Source: JANNFX01 sp031380225
GTDB taxonomy: Bacteria > Pseudomonadota > Alphaproteobacteria > Rhizobiales > Hyphomicrobiaceae
Direction of reading: 5' to 3'
Assembly: GCA_031380225.1 (NCBI GenBank)
Contig: JANNFX010000248.1
Location: 1 to 23,653, forward strand
Length of the DNA: 23,653 nt
Shown: in pieces, positions 7,846 through 16,070 of the stretch
Numbering within the stretch: the first letter of the stretch is position 1
Layout of the letters: each line of letters begins with the position of its first letter
The notes under the pieces: model-generated
What the model was told of the DNA's origin: nothing
The model's database searches: none
Seen by the model: the letters and a program-made list of their open reading frames with translations, nothing else
Made by a program: the position numbers and the translations under genes

Positions 7846-7868
7846 ACCGGGGGTTCGCATTCCCTCCC
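7846..7868 (+). repeat. Inverted near-copy of the tRNA-Ser T-arm
   Basis: On the plus strand, ACCGGGGGTTCG then CAT then TCCCTCCC matches the minus-strand tRNA-Ser sequence ACCGGGGGTTCGAATCCCTCCC apart from the central 2-3 bases. It starts 24 nt beyond the tRNA CCA end. In a read-through tRNA transcript it would pair with the tRNA's own T-arm, and the pairing is followed by TTTTAT. Confidence 0.7.
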
Positions 7869-7892
7869 AGAACTGATTAATTTTGGAAAATT

Positions 7893-7982
7893 TGGCGGAG
7901 AGGGAGGGATTCGAACCCCCGGTAGACTTGCGCCCACGCCGGTTTTCAAGACCGGAGCCATAAACCACTCGACCACCTCTCC
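7893..7982 (-). tRNA. tRNA-Ser(UGA), CCA encoded
   Basis: The minus strand reads GGAGAGG at the 5' end (7982) and pairs with CCTCTCC before the discriminator G and an encoded CCA (7893-7895). The anticodon arm is CCGGT-CTTGAAA-ACCGG, giving anticodon TGA (plus-strand TCA at 7946-7948). A long variable arm (class II) and a GGTTCGAATCC T-arm complete a 90-nt serine tRNA. All arms pair well, so it is probably functional. It is flanked on its 3' side by partial copies of itself. Confidence 0.95.
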
Positions 7983-8329
7983 ACACCAGCAACCACGGCG
8001 TAACCCTAAGGCGACCGCGATTTTTGCCGGAGCCGATTGCTATAGAGACAACCGCGGCCGTGCTCAAGAACCGAAGCCTCGGAAACCGGCGAACAACACG
8101 CCGCAGATGAATTGTCGATGTCGCAGGCCTGCAACAGTGCCGCATCTCATCTGCAACAATCCACAAATAAACACTAATATTCAAGGTATTAAGCCAGGTG
8201 ACATGTGTTGACTGCAGGCTCAAATCAGCGCAACCACGGCCAGTGCTGGGGCTTTCACCGCGTGAAATGCGAGCGTATAAGCCCCGGAAATTTGCTGCAT
8301 CGCAATGGTTTCCCCTCGGAGGTGCCGAC
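7983..8329. other. Non-coding region between tRNA-Ser and kup
   Basis: The region must hold the divergent promoters for tRNA-Ser and kup, but I cannot pick out convincing -35/-10 pairs. An inverted repeat TTTCAC-CGC-GTGAAA at 8253-8267 lies about 60 nt before the kup start and could be an operator. The kup frame stays open through the last 130 nt, but a strong ribosome binding site argues that translation starts at 8330. Confidence 0.4.
8318..8322 (+). promoter_or_regulatory. Ribosome binding site fixing a GTG start for kup
   Basis: GGAGG is followed by a 7-nt spacer and GTG at 8330. Upstream candidates (ATG at 8263 and earlier) have no comparable site, and the residues they would add have no family similarity. 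Confidence 0.75.
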
Positions 8330-10246
8330 GTGGCACAGAGCAAGCCTGCCGAGCCTTCCAACGAGACCGCGAGTGCCCACGGTTCTGCCGATCACGGCAA
8401 ATTATGGACTCTTGTTCTTGGCTCAATTGGCGTCGTTTTCGGCGACATTGGGACAAGCCCGCTTTACGCGTTCAAGGAAGCCGTGACGGCCGCACATGGC
8501 GTCGGTATTTCGAACCGCGAGGCCGTCATCGGCGTATTGTCGATGATTCTTTGGGTGTTGCTCCTCATCGTCACGTTGAAATATGTGATGATTCTTTTGA
8601 GGGCCGACAACAAGGGCGAAGGCGGCACGTTTGCGCTCATGGCTCTAGGCCAGTCGGTTGCAAAACGCAGCGCGCCGGTGCTGTTTGCGCTCGGGATAGC
8701 AGGGGCTGCTTTCTTTTTCGGCGATGCTGTGATCACACCGGCTATTTCAGTGCTGTCCGCTGTTGAAGGGCTGAAGCTGGTCTCGCCGGTGTTCGAGCAC
8801 TGGGTGGTGCCGTTGTCGGTCATCATCCTCATCGGATTGTTCGGCGTGCAATCTCGCGGCACAGCGGCGATGGCCAAATATTTCGGGCCGATTACGGCGG
8901 TTTGGTTTTTGGCCATGGCAATTGGCGGGCTGTCGCACATCGTCGATGATCCGAGTGTATTGAAGGCGGTCAATCCATTCTACGGGATCAGTTTCGTCAT
9001 CAGTCACGGGCACATTGGCTTGACGGTGATGGGCTTGGTGTTCCTGGCAGTGACCGGAGCTGAAGCACTCTATGCCGATCTCGGCCACTTCGGCCGGCGG
9101 CCAATTCAATACGGCTGGTTTCTGTTCGTCGGGCCGTCTCTGGCGCTCAACTATCTTGGGCAAGGCGCGCTGGTGCTCTCCAATCCTGAAGCTCTGAAAA
9201 ATCCGTTCTTTTTGCTCTATCCGGAGTGGGCGCTGATCCCGATGGTGATCTTGGCAACTCTGGCCGCGATTATTGCGTGTCAGGCCGTCATCACGGGCGC
9301 GTTTTCATTGGCGCGCCAGGCAGTTCAGCTTGGGATGCTGCCGCGGATGGGTATTCGCCATACGTCGGAAGAAATGGCCGGCCAGATCTATCTGCCGCGA
9401 GTCAACTATACGCTGCTCGTTCTGGTCTTGCTGGTGACCGTGATGTTCGGATCGACGACCAAACTGGCATCTGCCTACGGTGTGTCAGTGACTGGCGCCA
9501 TGTTGATCGATAGCTGCATGGCCTTCTTTGTTATTTGGAAGCTGTGGAAGTGGGACTTCTGGAAGGCGCTCGCACTCATGCTGCCATTGGCGCTGATCGA
9601 GCAGGCGTTCTTCGCCGCCAATATGCTGAAGGTTTTCGAAGGCGGTTGGCTGCCAATCCTGCTCGCAGGTACCATGGCGCTGATCATGGTGACCTGGGTC
9701 CGAGGTTACAAAATTCTTTCTAAGCTGGCGCGCAAGAACGAAGCCGACCTCGAATGGCTGGTGCGAAAACTTGAATCTAAGCCACCGGTCCGGGTGCCAG
9801 GAACGGCAGTTTTTCTATCCGGTGATGTCAATGCGGCTCCGACAGCATTGATGCACAACCTCAAACACAATCGCGTTCTGCACGAACGCAATGTCGTGCT
9901 GTCAATCAGTACCCGCGACGAACCGAGAGTGCCGCGGCATGAGCGTGTTGAAATCGACCGTACCAACGAGCGCTTTATCAAAGTCGTGGCCCACTATGGT
10001 TTCATGGAAACGCCGTCTATCCCCAAAATTCTTGATCACTGCCGTCGCAGAGATCTCAATATCGATATTGGCGCGACGTCGTTCTTCTTGTCGCGACGGT
10101 CGCTGAGAGCGTCTTCAAAATCGGAAATGCCGCGATGGCAAGGCGCCTTGTTCATCGCTCTCGCCCGCAGTGCCGAAGATGCGACAACCTATTTCCAGAT
10201 TCCAATTGATCGCGTCGTGGAAGTTGGCGCTCAGGTCGCGGTCTGA
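8330..10246 (+). CDS. kup: Low-affinity potassium transporter Kup
   Basis: The GTG start gives 638 residues, close to the usual 620-640 for bacterial Kup (HAK/KUP/KT family, proton-coupled K+ uptake in the inner membrane). A 30-residue hydrophilic start leads into the family signature LVLGSIGVVFGDIGTSPLYAFKEA, then ADNKGEGGTFALMAL, FFFGDAVITPAISVLSAVEGL, GAEALYADLGHFGRRPIQ and QAVITGAFSLARQAVQLGMLPR. About twelve membrane helices run to about residue 465, followed by the cytosolic C-terminal domain (VPGTAVFLS, ALMHNLKHNRVLHERNV, VVAHYGFMETPSIP, SFFLSRRSL). All hallmark segments are intact. It is a single gene: the next gene on the right is convergent, 36 nt away. No potassium- or nucleotide-sensing riboswitch is recognisable in the leader. 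Confidence 0.95.
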   Translation: MAQSKPAEPSNETASAHGSADHGKLWTLVLGSIGVVFGDIGTSPLYAFKEAVTAAHGVGISNREAVIGVLSMILWVLLLIVTLKYVMILLRADNKGEGGTFALMALGQSVAKRSAPVLFALGIAGAAFFFGDAVITPAISVLSAVEGLKLVSPVFEHWVVPLSVIILIGLFGVQSRGTAAMAKYFGPITAVWFLAMAIGGLSHIVDDPSVLKAVNPFYGISFVISHGHIGLTVMGLVFLAVTGAEALYADLGHFGRRPIQYGWFLFVGPSLALNYLGQGALVLSNPEALKNPFFLLYPEWALIPMVILATLAAIIACQAVITGAFSLARQAVQLGMLPRMGIRHTSEEMAGQIYLPRVNYTLLVLVLLVTVMFGSTTKLASAYGVSVTGAMLIDSCMAFFVIWKLWKWDFWKALALMLPLALIEQAFFAANMLKVFEGGWLPILLAGTMALIMVTWVRGYKILSKLARKNEADLEWLVRKLESKPPVRVPGTAVFLSGDVNAAPTALMHNLKHNRVLHERNVVLSISTRDEPRVPRHERVEIDRTNERFIKVVAHYGFMETPSIPKILDHCRRRDLNIDIGATSFFLSRRSLRASSKSEMPRWQGALFIALARSAEDATTYFQIPIDRVVEVGAQVAV

Positions 10247-10259
10247 TGCAGTTGCCGTG

Positions 10260-10286
10260 CTGATCGAGCACTGTCAGTGCGATCAG
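10260..10286. terminator. Possible shared terminator between kup and the convergent gene
   Basis: CTGATCG at 10260-10266 and CGATCAG at 10280-10286 form a 7-bp stem, with an inner CACTG/CAGTG pairing and a 2-nt bulge. It lies between two convergent genes and overlaps the stop codon of the right one. No T-run follows on either strand, so Rho-independent action is uncertain. Confidence 0.35.
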
Positions 10287-11059
10287 CCAATCCCGATTAA
10301 GCGTTGCCAAGTCCTGCGCGCACTCTGGCGCCAGCGCGCAATGTCGAGAGAGAGGCGTGGGCGCAGAGTTTGCCAAAGGGTGCGCGCGCGGACTCTTGCC
10401 AGGTGAGATAGTTCAATGAGACGCGGCTTCCATTCGGCGCTGAAATCGCGAAGCCAGGGTTTCCAGCGTGCCAACGCTTGCTTGATTTCATGAGCGACGG
10501 TGGTCTTGAGCATGCGCCCATAGCGCCATGAGTAGCTGGCACGGATACGGGCGAACAGCGCGTCCTTCCACGGCACGAACTTGTTATAGGCCCGTGCAAA
10601 CCAGCCGATCTGCATGAGCGCCGGCCGGGTTAACAGGAAGATGCGGGCGATGAGTGCGGTCGAGGCAATCTTGGCGGCGATGAAGAGCGCGCCAGCGGTT
10701 AAGAAATAGCTATGAGCCAACAGCCAGATCGAAAAGAACTTCAAAGGCAGCAGGATCGTCGTCGGCAGCGCAAACACGAGGAGTGCGCCATAGGGCGGCA
10801 GGCTGGCGATCCAAGTCTCGAGCATGGCCCACGGCCGGAAGCGGGCCAAACTGGCCATAGCCTCGGCCAAGGGTTTCCAGCCCCATTCCTCGAAAATCAG
10901 AATAAGCGCTGCTGCAACCTGAAGCAGGACCGAGACGACGGGACGGACGGCTGACCACAGGGCTTTGGCAATCAACCAAGCCACCTCGACCATGGCCGTT
11001 ACGCCGGGTCGCGCCAAATGCCAGGCGGTTAAAGTCCATTTTCGCGCGTTTTGCAGCAT
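10283..11059 (-). CDS. Conserved membrane protein of unknown function
   Basis: The protein has 258 residues with an ATG start. Predicted membrane helices lie at about 39-56, 90-114 and 117-143, with ASLPPYGALLVFALPTTILLPLKFFSIWLL in the middle; the rest is very basic and rich in Trp and Arg (for example RASYSWRYGRMLKTT and the tail ARWRQSARRTWQRLIGIG). I recognise the pattern of a short conserved alphaproteobacterial membrane protein (LPPYxALxxFxxPxxxLxPLKxFxxxWLA), but no function is known to me. It lies 124 nt downstream of the pentapeptide-repeat gene on the same strand, and I see no clear terminator between, so the two might be cotranscribed. No strong ribosome binding site precedes the ATG. 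Confidence 0.7.
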   Translation of the reverse strand: MLQNARKWTLTAWHLARPGVTAMVEVAWLIAKALWSAVRPVVSVLLQVAAALILIFEEWGWKPLAEAMASLARFRPWAMLETWIASLPPYGALLVFALPTTILLPLKFFSIWLLAHSYFLTAGALFIAAKIASTALIARIFLLTRPALMQIGWFARAYNKFVPWKDALFARIRASYSWRYGRMLKTTVAHEIKQALARWKPWLRDFSAEWKPRLIELSHLARVRARTLWQTLRPRLSLDIARWRQSARRTWQRLIGIG

Positions 11060-11183
11060 GAACCCAGGTTTGCCGATGACTGATCCACGAATGTGGTTTC
11101 AAATACAGACAATACCAGGGTTGCTTCTGACGATAAGTTAAGAGCAAAGCGGCGGACTAAACTGGCTCAGCCAGAATTCGGCC

Positions 11184-13238
11184 TTACCCGCCGATGCGGG
11201 TGACGTCGGCCGCAGAGGACAAGTCTTGGAATGCGCGCGGCAGAACGGTTTTGGAGGCCGGGCATTCGGGGTCTTTAAGGCGCTCAAAAATGGCAGTAAC
11301 ATCGCCACGGAATTGAGGGGTTTGAGCGCGGCGCGCAACCCCGGTCGCAATAGCGCCATTGCTCCAGCGCGGGCGGCACATCAATTTGGTGAGATAGTCC
11401 GAAAGCTGAGCCTTGGCCTGATCGGGCGCAACGAGGCCGCGCACAGCACCTGCATTTGTCCAGCGCTTAAAATCATCGGTTCCTGCCCAAGCCAATCGCT
11501 TGTTAGCGTCACTGAGCGAGGTCAGTGCGCTTGCGACCGCAATGCGTGTCCGTTCGTTGCTGATGCTTTTTGTTGCACTCGTGAGCCCGCCAATTGTCCC
11601 CTCTTCAGGTGTCTTGATGATGAGATCGGAATAGTCAGTCACCGCTCCGCCTTCGTCGGCCGGCGGCGATGTCATCCAAATATAGGCGCCGCTAAAATCG
11701 GCCCCAGTCACAGCAGTGCCGGACAAGGACGCGCCCTCAAGGTGGGCCTGATGGAAGCCAGCTGCATCCAAGGTCGCGTCCTTCAAAATTGCGCCCTGCA
11801 GATGAGCGTAATTCAGAAGTGCTCCCTGTAGATTTGCAGATGAGAAGTCCGCGCCCTGCAGTTGTGCGCCGGTTAAGTCAGCACCTTGCATGGAGGCAAT
11901 TATAAACTGAGTGCCTTGAGCAGATATTCCTCCGGTCAGATCGGCCTTGTCGAGATGGGCTGACGAGAAGTCGGCGCCGGTCACTTGAGCGTAACTCAAT
12001 TCGGCGGCCTCGAGGCGCGCGTCCTCAAGTTTGGCCGAAGACAAGTCAATGCCGCTCATATGGGCGCCATCAAGCTTGGCCCGCGAAAAATCTGTATTGC
12101 GAGCCGAGGTGCAGCGCGCCAAGCGGCGATCGTCTGTTTTCAGAAGCTCGTTAATGTCAGCACATTGCAGCCAGGCGCCTGACAGATCTGTACCGGAAAA
12201 GCTCGCGGAATTGATATTGGCGCCGGTCAGATCGGCATAATGCAAATCAGACCGGTCAAGCTTCGCAAAGCGAAGATCCCGGCCGCGCAAAGATAAACTC
12301 GGCTCGCCCGGAGTCTGATCCTTATCTATGACAAGGTCAGTATCGGTCACGACAATGTTGCGACGGAAAATGCCGAACAAGCTGCCATCCGTGCGCGCGG
12401 TTAATCCAGGAACGGCAAAGCCACCTTCGTAGCGTTGCCCGAGTTTGTCTCCGGGGCGCGTGCCGAGCATGGTTTGTGTCGCGCGATCGAGGGCTTCACC
12501 AGGAATCGTGGCGACAAAGAACGAGAACAGCGCCACTAGAAACAGCACCAGCGTCGTCGCGCCGAAACTGACTGGATTTGCAGTCGTTGTGCGCATGAAG
12601 GCTTTTACAAACGAGGTCTCGGCCTGCATCAGGAAAATGCCAATCGCGATCAGCATCGCAATGTCGACCAATAGTGCCAGCCGGTGAGTCCAAGTAATGC
12701 CGATGTTGTGGTAGGGCAAAAATACAACCTGGACATAGAGCAATAGGACGACCGGCAATACCACTAGTGTCAGCCACGACATGCCGTGCAAAAATCCGCT
12801 CATGACTTTGCTGCGTTGCGGCCCGCCGATGGCCTGCACGAAAAAAAAATTGTTTAATTCAAGCCGGAGTGGATGCGTGCGCTGGCCCGAGACTTCGAGC
12901 AACCTGACGGCGCTGTCGAATTCCAGAGTTTCTTTTGCGAGGAGTACGAGTTGCGACACCAGACCCAAATGGATCAGCACCAGCACCACCGTTGCAAACT
13001 GGAAGAATTGTGTCAGTTGGATTTTGACTTGCAGTACCGGCAACAGCACGGGCGTCTCTAGCAACAGGTCTTTGTGTGTCACACCAGCAACCGCGATCAT
13101 CAGATAAGCCATGATCGACAGAAAGATCAGCCAAGCCGTATGCGCCGTATCTGACGAGTGATTGACCGCTTCGAGCAAGCTGTAAGGGTTGACTGGGGTC
13201 TCGCCGTCCAGCGCCACCTGCGGTGCCTGTTCCGCCAT
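11184..13238 (-). CDS. Membrane-anchored pentapeptide-repeat protein
   Basis: The start is the ATG at 13236-13238 with GGGG just upstream; the frame extends three codons further to a TTG. The product has 684 residues. The N-terminal 245 residues carry about five hydrophobic helices (near 36-54, 80-101, 153-174, 185-205 and 226-246). A linker of about 70 residues is followed by pentapeptide repeats of the A(D/N)LxG type at about 318-520, for example GRDLRFAKLDRSDLHYADLTGAN and GADLTGAQLQGADFSSANLQGA in tandem. One interruption lies near 360-385 (cysteine-containing QCADINELL to ARCTSARN). The last 160 residues are not repeated. The repeats should fold as a right-handed quadrilateral beta-helix on one membrane face. 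Function is unknown; other pentapeptide proteins bind partners or mimic DNA, but the membrane anchor points to a scaffold or sensor role, by inference. Confidence 0.88.
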   Translation of the reverse strand: MAEQAPQVALDGETPVNPYSLLEAVNHSSDTAHTAWLIFLSIMAYLMIAVAGVTHKDLLLETPVLLPVLQVKIQLTQFFQFATVVLVLIHLGLVSQLVLLAKETLEFDSAVRLLEVSGQRTHPLRLELNNFFFVQAIGGPQRSKVMSGFLHGMSWLTLVVLPVVLLLYVQVVFLPYHNIGITWTHRLALLVDIAMLIAIGIFLMQAETSFVKAFMRTTTANPVSFGATTLVLFLVALFSFFVATIPGEALDRATQTMLGTRPGDKLGQRYEGGFAVPGLTARTDGSLFGIFRRNIVVTDTDLVIDKDQTPGEPSLSLRGRDLRFAKLDRSDLHYADLTGANINSASFSGTDLSGAWLQCADINELLKTDDRRLARCTSARNTDFSRAKLDGAHMSGIDLSSAKLEDARLEAAELSYAQVTGADFSSAHLDKADLTGGISAQGTQFIIASMQGADLTGAQLQGADFSSANLQGALLNYAHLQGAILKDATLDAAGFHQAHLEGASLSGTAVTGADFSGAYIWMTSPPADEGGAVTDYSDLIIKTPEEGTIGGLTSATKSISNERTRIAVASALTSLSDANKRLAWAGTDDFKRWTNAGAVRGLVAPDQAKAQLSDYLTKLMCRPRWSNGAIATGVARRAQTPQFRGDVTAIFERLKDPECPASKTVLPRAFQDLSSAADVTRIGG

Positions 13239-13415
13239 GTTCCCCAACCCCGCCGTTTGCGCGCTAAACCCAAGATAGACCAGAGGTGACCATAGCGGAA
13301 AAAGTGTGGCGGCCGAGCCACGTTGATTCCGGATGCTGAGTTTAGGGCTTCGAAGTCAGGGGAACGCCATCTGCCGAACTGCCTCACCCCGTTGCAGTTG
13401 CATGTTTGGGCGTGC

Positions 13416-13835
13416 ATGTCTGTTGGACCGGCTAACGCCGATAGGCTCACCAGTCAAGACAGGCCATTCCAAGTGTACAATTGCCTTAAATGCCCAGGAT
13501 ACTGCTGCTCTTATCCGGTTATCCAGTTGACCAAGAGCGACGTCCAACGGCTCGCTAAGCATCATGATATGTCGTTTGACGTTGCCCGCACCAAATTTAC
13601 CAAAAAGGAACATGGCGTGACCTATGCCATGCGCCGCAAGAAGGATCAGCATTTCGGCAAAATTTGCCGTTTCTTCGACACCGAAAAGCGCTGTTGCACT
13701 GTTTACAAAGCACGGCCAGCGGTCTGCCGCTCATTCCCGGGCACCAAGCGCTGCGGATACTATGACTTCCTGACGTTCGAGCGCCGGGCTCAAGATGATC
13801 CGGCCTGGGTAGCGGTGACGACCAACGCCGGCTAA
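13416..13835 (+). CDS. YkgJ-family cysteine-cluster protein
   Basis: The ATG at 13416 gives 139 residues; the frame reaches back to 13323 but the added residues look unrelated. The family cysteines are in place: NCLKCPGYCCSYP near the start, then KICRFF, KRCCTVYKARPAVCRSFPGTKRCGYY. This is the YkgJ/UPF0153 zinc- or iron-binding cysteine cluster, thought to coordinate metal, with no established reaction. It is cytosolic by prediction (no signal or membrane segment). It shares a divergent 177-nt region with the pentapeptide-repeat gene, and the small membrane protein follows 36 nt later on the same strand. Confidence 0.85.
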   Translation: MSVGPANADRLTSQDRPFQVYNCLKCPGYCCSYPVIQLTKSDVQRLAKHHDMSFDVARTKFTKKEHGVTYAMRRKKDQHFGKICRFFDTEKRCCTVYKARPAVCRSFPGTKRCGYYDFLTFERRAQDDPAWVAVTTNAG

Positions 13836-13871
13836 ATTGGCCGCTTTGACCGTTGTTGTGGACGACAACCG

Positions 13872-14183
13872 ATGCTGTTCCGATTTCTGGCCGCGCTGTT
13901 GCTCTTGATCGCCATGGTGGCGTTGGCGACCGACGCAACACCGGCCCTCAACGGCCAGCAGCCGTTCCATGCTACCTCTTTGGCTGAGCATTGGAAAATG
14001 CTGATCCCGGCATCTCTTGAAGGCGCGAAGCGCGCTGTCACCGAAACTCCGGTTGGCTTTCTTTGGGACGCCGTTATCGAGCCATTTTTAGGATTTTCGA
14101 CGTTCGCCGTGTTGAGTGTTTTGGCGCTTCTATTCGGTTACCTTGGCCGCCGCCGCCGCCGTATCAAGATTTTTGCAAATTAG
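13872..14183 (+). CDS. Small membrane protein of unknown function
   Basis: The protein has 103 residues: a hydrophobic start (FLAALLLLIAMVALA) that may be a signal or anchor, an exported middle of about 55 residues (EHWKMLIPASLEGAKRAVTETPVGFLWDAVIEP), a second helix at about 75-92, and a positively charged cytosolic tail with five consecutive arginines. This gives an N-in, C-in topology by the positive-inside rule. It probably forms an operon with the YkgJ-like gene before it. Convergent with the next gene, 23 nt away. I do not recognise the family. Confidence 0.6.
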   Translation: MLFRFLAALLLLIAMVALATDATPALNGQQPFHATSLAEHWKMLIPASLEGAKRAVTETPVGFLWDAVIEPFLGFSTFAVLSVLALLFGYLGRRRRRIKIFAN

Positions 14184-14206
14184 CAAAACGGTCTACTCTG
14201 CAATTT

Positions 14207-15097
14207 TCAATTGGTCTTCTTCTTAGGCGGCGGATCTTTCTTTGGCGTTTCAAGTTTCGAAGGCGCTGCGTTATCGCTCAATGTGGCTTCGGGCCGGAAT
14301 GACAGCCGTTCCTCAGACATATCGTCTATAATCCCAATCGCGATCAAGCCGACCATACCGACGATCATGGCCAGCACCACATTGCGATGATTACGATTGA
14401 GGTCGGCGATCTGGGCCTCATCAACGATGTCGGATACGGATTCGGCATCAGCGGTCTTGATGCCAAAAAGTTTGCGGTGAACTGAGCGGCGGACATTGCC
14501 GCGATCGATCAACGGAAGCCGCGCGCGAAAAGCGATTTTCTTGGCGATGTCCGGATAGGGGAACGAGGGATCAACGTTCGCGTCGCTGACGTAGCCGAGC
14601 GGGATTGTGGCGCCGTCTTTGGTGATGATGCGGGCACCTTTGAGCAACACCGGCGCCAGCGAGCCGCCGTAGATTTCGCGCCGCGTTTCAACCGTGTGAA
14701 TCTGGTCATAGGGAATGTCATAGGCCTTGTAGCGCAGCTTCGGCGTCGGTCCGCGGCTTAAGGGCAGGTTCATTTTGACGGACTGGGGCTGCAAATCAAT
14801 TCTGAGCCGCAGCGATCGCATCAATTCGATCAAAACAAACAACATCAAGCCGGCAAATGCCGCTGCCATGACCAGAAAGCCGAAATTGTCGCTCATCAAG
14901 CCATTTGTCCAGCGCATCCAGAACATGCCTGGCAAGCTTATGAAGAATGGCAGCAGCAGGAGGAATAAGAATGACAATACGGTTTTTCGCCCGCCACCGG
15001 CGCTGTAATAGGTGCGTCCGTCGTCGCCGGGCATCGGCGGAGGCGCGGCGGGCGCCGTATCAGCAGTAGCTGCAGGTGCCGCGGCGGTGTCTGTCAT
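14207..15097 (-). CDS. Membrane protein of unknown function with proline- and lysine-rich ends
   Basis: The start ATG has GGAG 7 nt upstream. The 296-residue product has an Ala/Pro-rich cytosolic start (about 1-35), helices at about 40-60 and 72-93, a soluble domain of about 140 residues (IDLQPQSVKMNLPLSRGP, DIPYDQIHTVETRREIYGG, VLLKGARIITKDGATIPLGYV) that resembles a PH-like beta domain after a helix pair, a third helix at about 238-257, and a charged tail ending DPPPKKKTN. The PH-like reading is inference from the strand pattern. It is divergent from msrA with 135 nt between. No function can be given. Confidence 0.7.
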   Translation of the reverse strand: MTDTAAAPAATADTAPAAPPPMPGDDGRTYYSAGGGRKTVLSFLFLLLLPFFISLPGMFWMRWTNGLMSDNFGFLVMAAAFAGLMLFVLIELMRSLRLRIDLQPQSVKMNLPLSRGPTPKLRYKAYDIPYDQIHTVETRREIYGGSLAPVLLKGARIITKDGATIPLGYVSDANVDPSFPYPDIAKKIAFRARLPLIDRGNVRRSVHRKLFGIKTADAESVSDIVDEAQIADLNRNHRNVVLAMIVGMVGLIAIGIIDDMSEERLSFRPEATLSDNAAPSKLETPKKDPPPKKKTN

Positions 15098-15232
15098 CGT
15101 TCGTCTCCGAAAACTCGTAACGTTGACATCAGCCTACACCCTGCTCCCGAAATCGTGAAGAGGGGCTTGGCACTGAAAGCCAATTCCTACGTATTGATGG
15201 TATGTTAGGTTGTGCTGTGAAGGAGCTACCCC

Positions 15233-15868
15233 ATGTTTATGTTGCGTAAGAAGGCAGAAATGCCGTCCGAAAGTTTGGCCCTTACCGGTCGCGCAGAGGC
15301 CATTCCGACTGCCGCTGAGCATGAGATCTTTGGCCGGCAGCTGAAAGGCCCCTATCCGGATGGCATCGAAACGGTTTGGTTCGGCATGGGCTGTTTCTGG
15401 GGCGCAGAACGCAAGTTCTGGGAACTCGGCAGCGGTATCTGGATTACTGCGGTTGGTTATGGGGGAGGCTATACGCAAAACCCGACCTATGAAGAGGTCT
15501 GCACCGGCAAAACTGGCCACACCGAACTGGTGCTGGTGGCGTTCGATCCGAAGACGCTGCCGTTCCGCGATTTACTTCGCACGTTCTGGGAAAGCCATGA
15601 TCCAACGCAGGGGATGCGCCAGGGCAACGATAACGGCACGCAGTACCGGTCGGCGATCTACTGTTCGACAGACGCGCAATTGAGTGAGGCGTTGGCATCG
15701 CGCAATGACTACGAAGCGCGATTGCGTGCACAAGGATTCAACCCCATCACGACCGAAATATCACGCGAGCCTGATGTGTATTTTGCCGAGGCCAATCATC
15801 AGCAGTACTTGATCAAGGTGCCGCATGGTTACTGCGGTCTCAAAGGCACTGGCGTTTCGTGTAGTTAA
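15233..15868 (+). CDS. msrA: Peptide-methionine (S)-S-oxide reductase MsrA
   Basis: AAGGAG lies 7 nt before the ATG. The product has 211 residues, as for E. coli-type MsrA, and reduces methionine-S-sulfoxide in proteins using thioredoxin. The catalytic motif GMGCFWGAER puts the active cysteine at 54; the C-terminal GYCGLKGTGVSCS supplies the two resolving cysteines at 201 and 210. Other hallmarks are AVGYGGGYTQNPTYEEVCTGKTGHTE, FWESHDPTQGMRQGNDNGTQYRSAIY and YFAEANHQQYL. The enzyme looks complete and cytosolic. It is not fused to MsrB, and no msrB lies nearby. A strong hairpin follows the stop at 15912. Confidence 0.95.
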   Translation: MFMLRKKAEMPSESLALTGRAEAIPTAAEHEIFGRQLKGPYPDGIETVWFGMGCFWGAERKFWELGSGIWITAVGYGGGYTQNPTYEEVCTGKTGHTELVLVAFDPKTLPFRDLLRTFWESHDPTQGMRQGNDNGTQYRSAIYCSTDAQLSEALASRNDYEARLRAQGFNPITTEISREPDVYFAEANHQQYLIKVPHGYCGLKGTGVSCS

Positions 15869-15911
15869 ATTATTGACCTCACGCTCTTCCCATTCTTCGA
15901 CACTTTCTCCG

Positions 15912-15942
15912 GCCACATTTCCGCCTTGTGCGGAAATGTGGC
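15912..15942. terminator. Hairpin downstream of msrA
   Basis: A perfect 13-bp stem (GCCACATTTCCGC at 15912-15924, complement at 15930-15942) with a 5-nt loop. It is nested inside a 7-bp outer pair, TGACCTC at 15874-15880 with GAGGTCA at 15956-15962. No T-run follows on +, so it may be a 3'-end stabiliser or a Rho-dependent end and not a classical terminator. Confidence 0.55.
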
Positions 15943-16070
15943 GGTGTGATCTCGCGAGGTCAGGCATTGCGGCAAATGGGCGAAGACTCTTCTATCTTGG
16001 TTGAATAGTTTGACCATCGCTTGTCCGGTGCCCTAAGTCAATTTCATCGATTAATAAGGAAGTGTGAGTG

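Noticed and set aside
7796..7868. CRISPR-like array from repeated short sequences
   Set aside because: Only two direct copies 3.5 kb apart, no regular spacers and no cas genes.
8198..8329. Longer N-terminus for Kup
   Set aside because: GGAGG with a 7-nt spacer before the GTG at 8330 and normal family length from there argue against the extension.
7762..8361. Minus-strand frame of 199 codons across repeat B, the tRNA and the kup leader
   Set aside because: It runs through a complete tRNA gene and a repeat; the open frame reflects GC-rich non-coding sequence.
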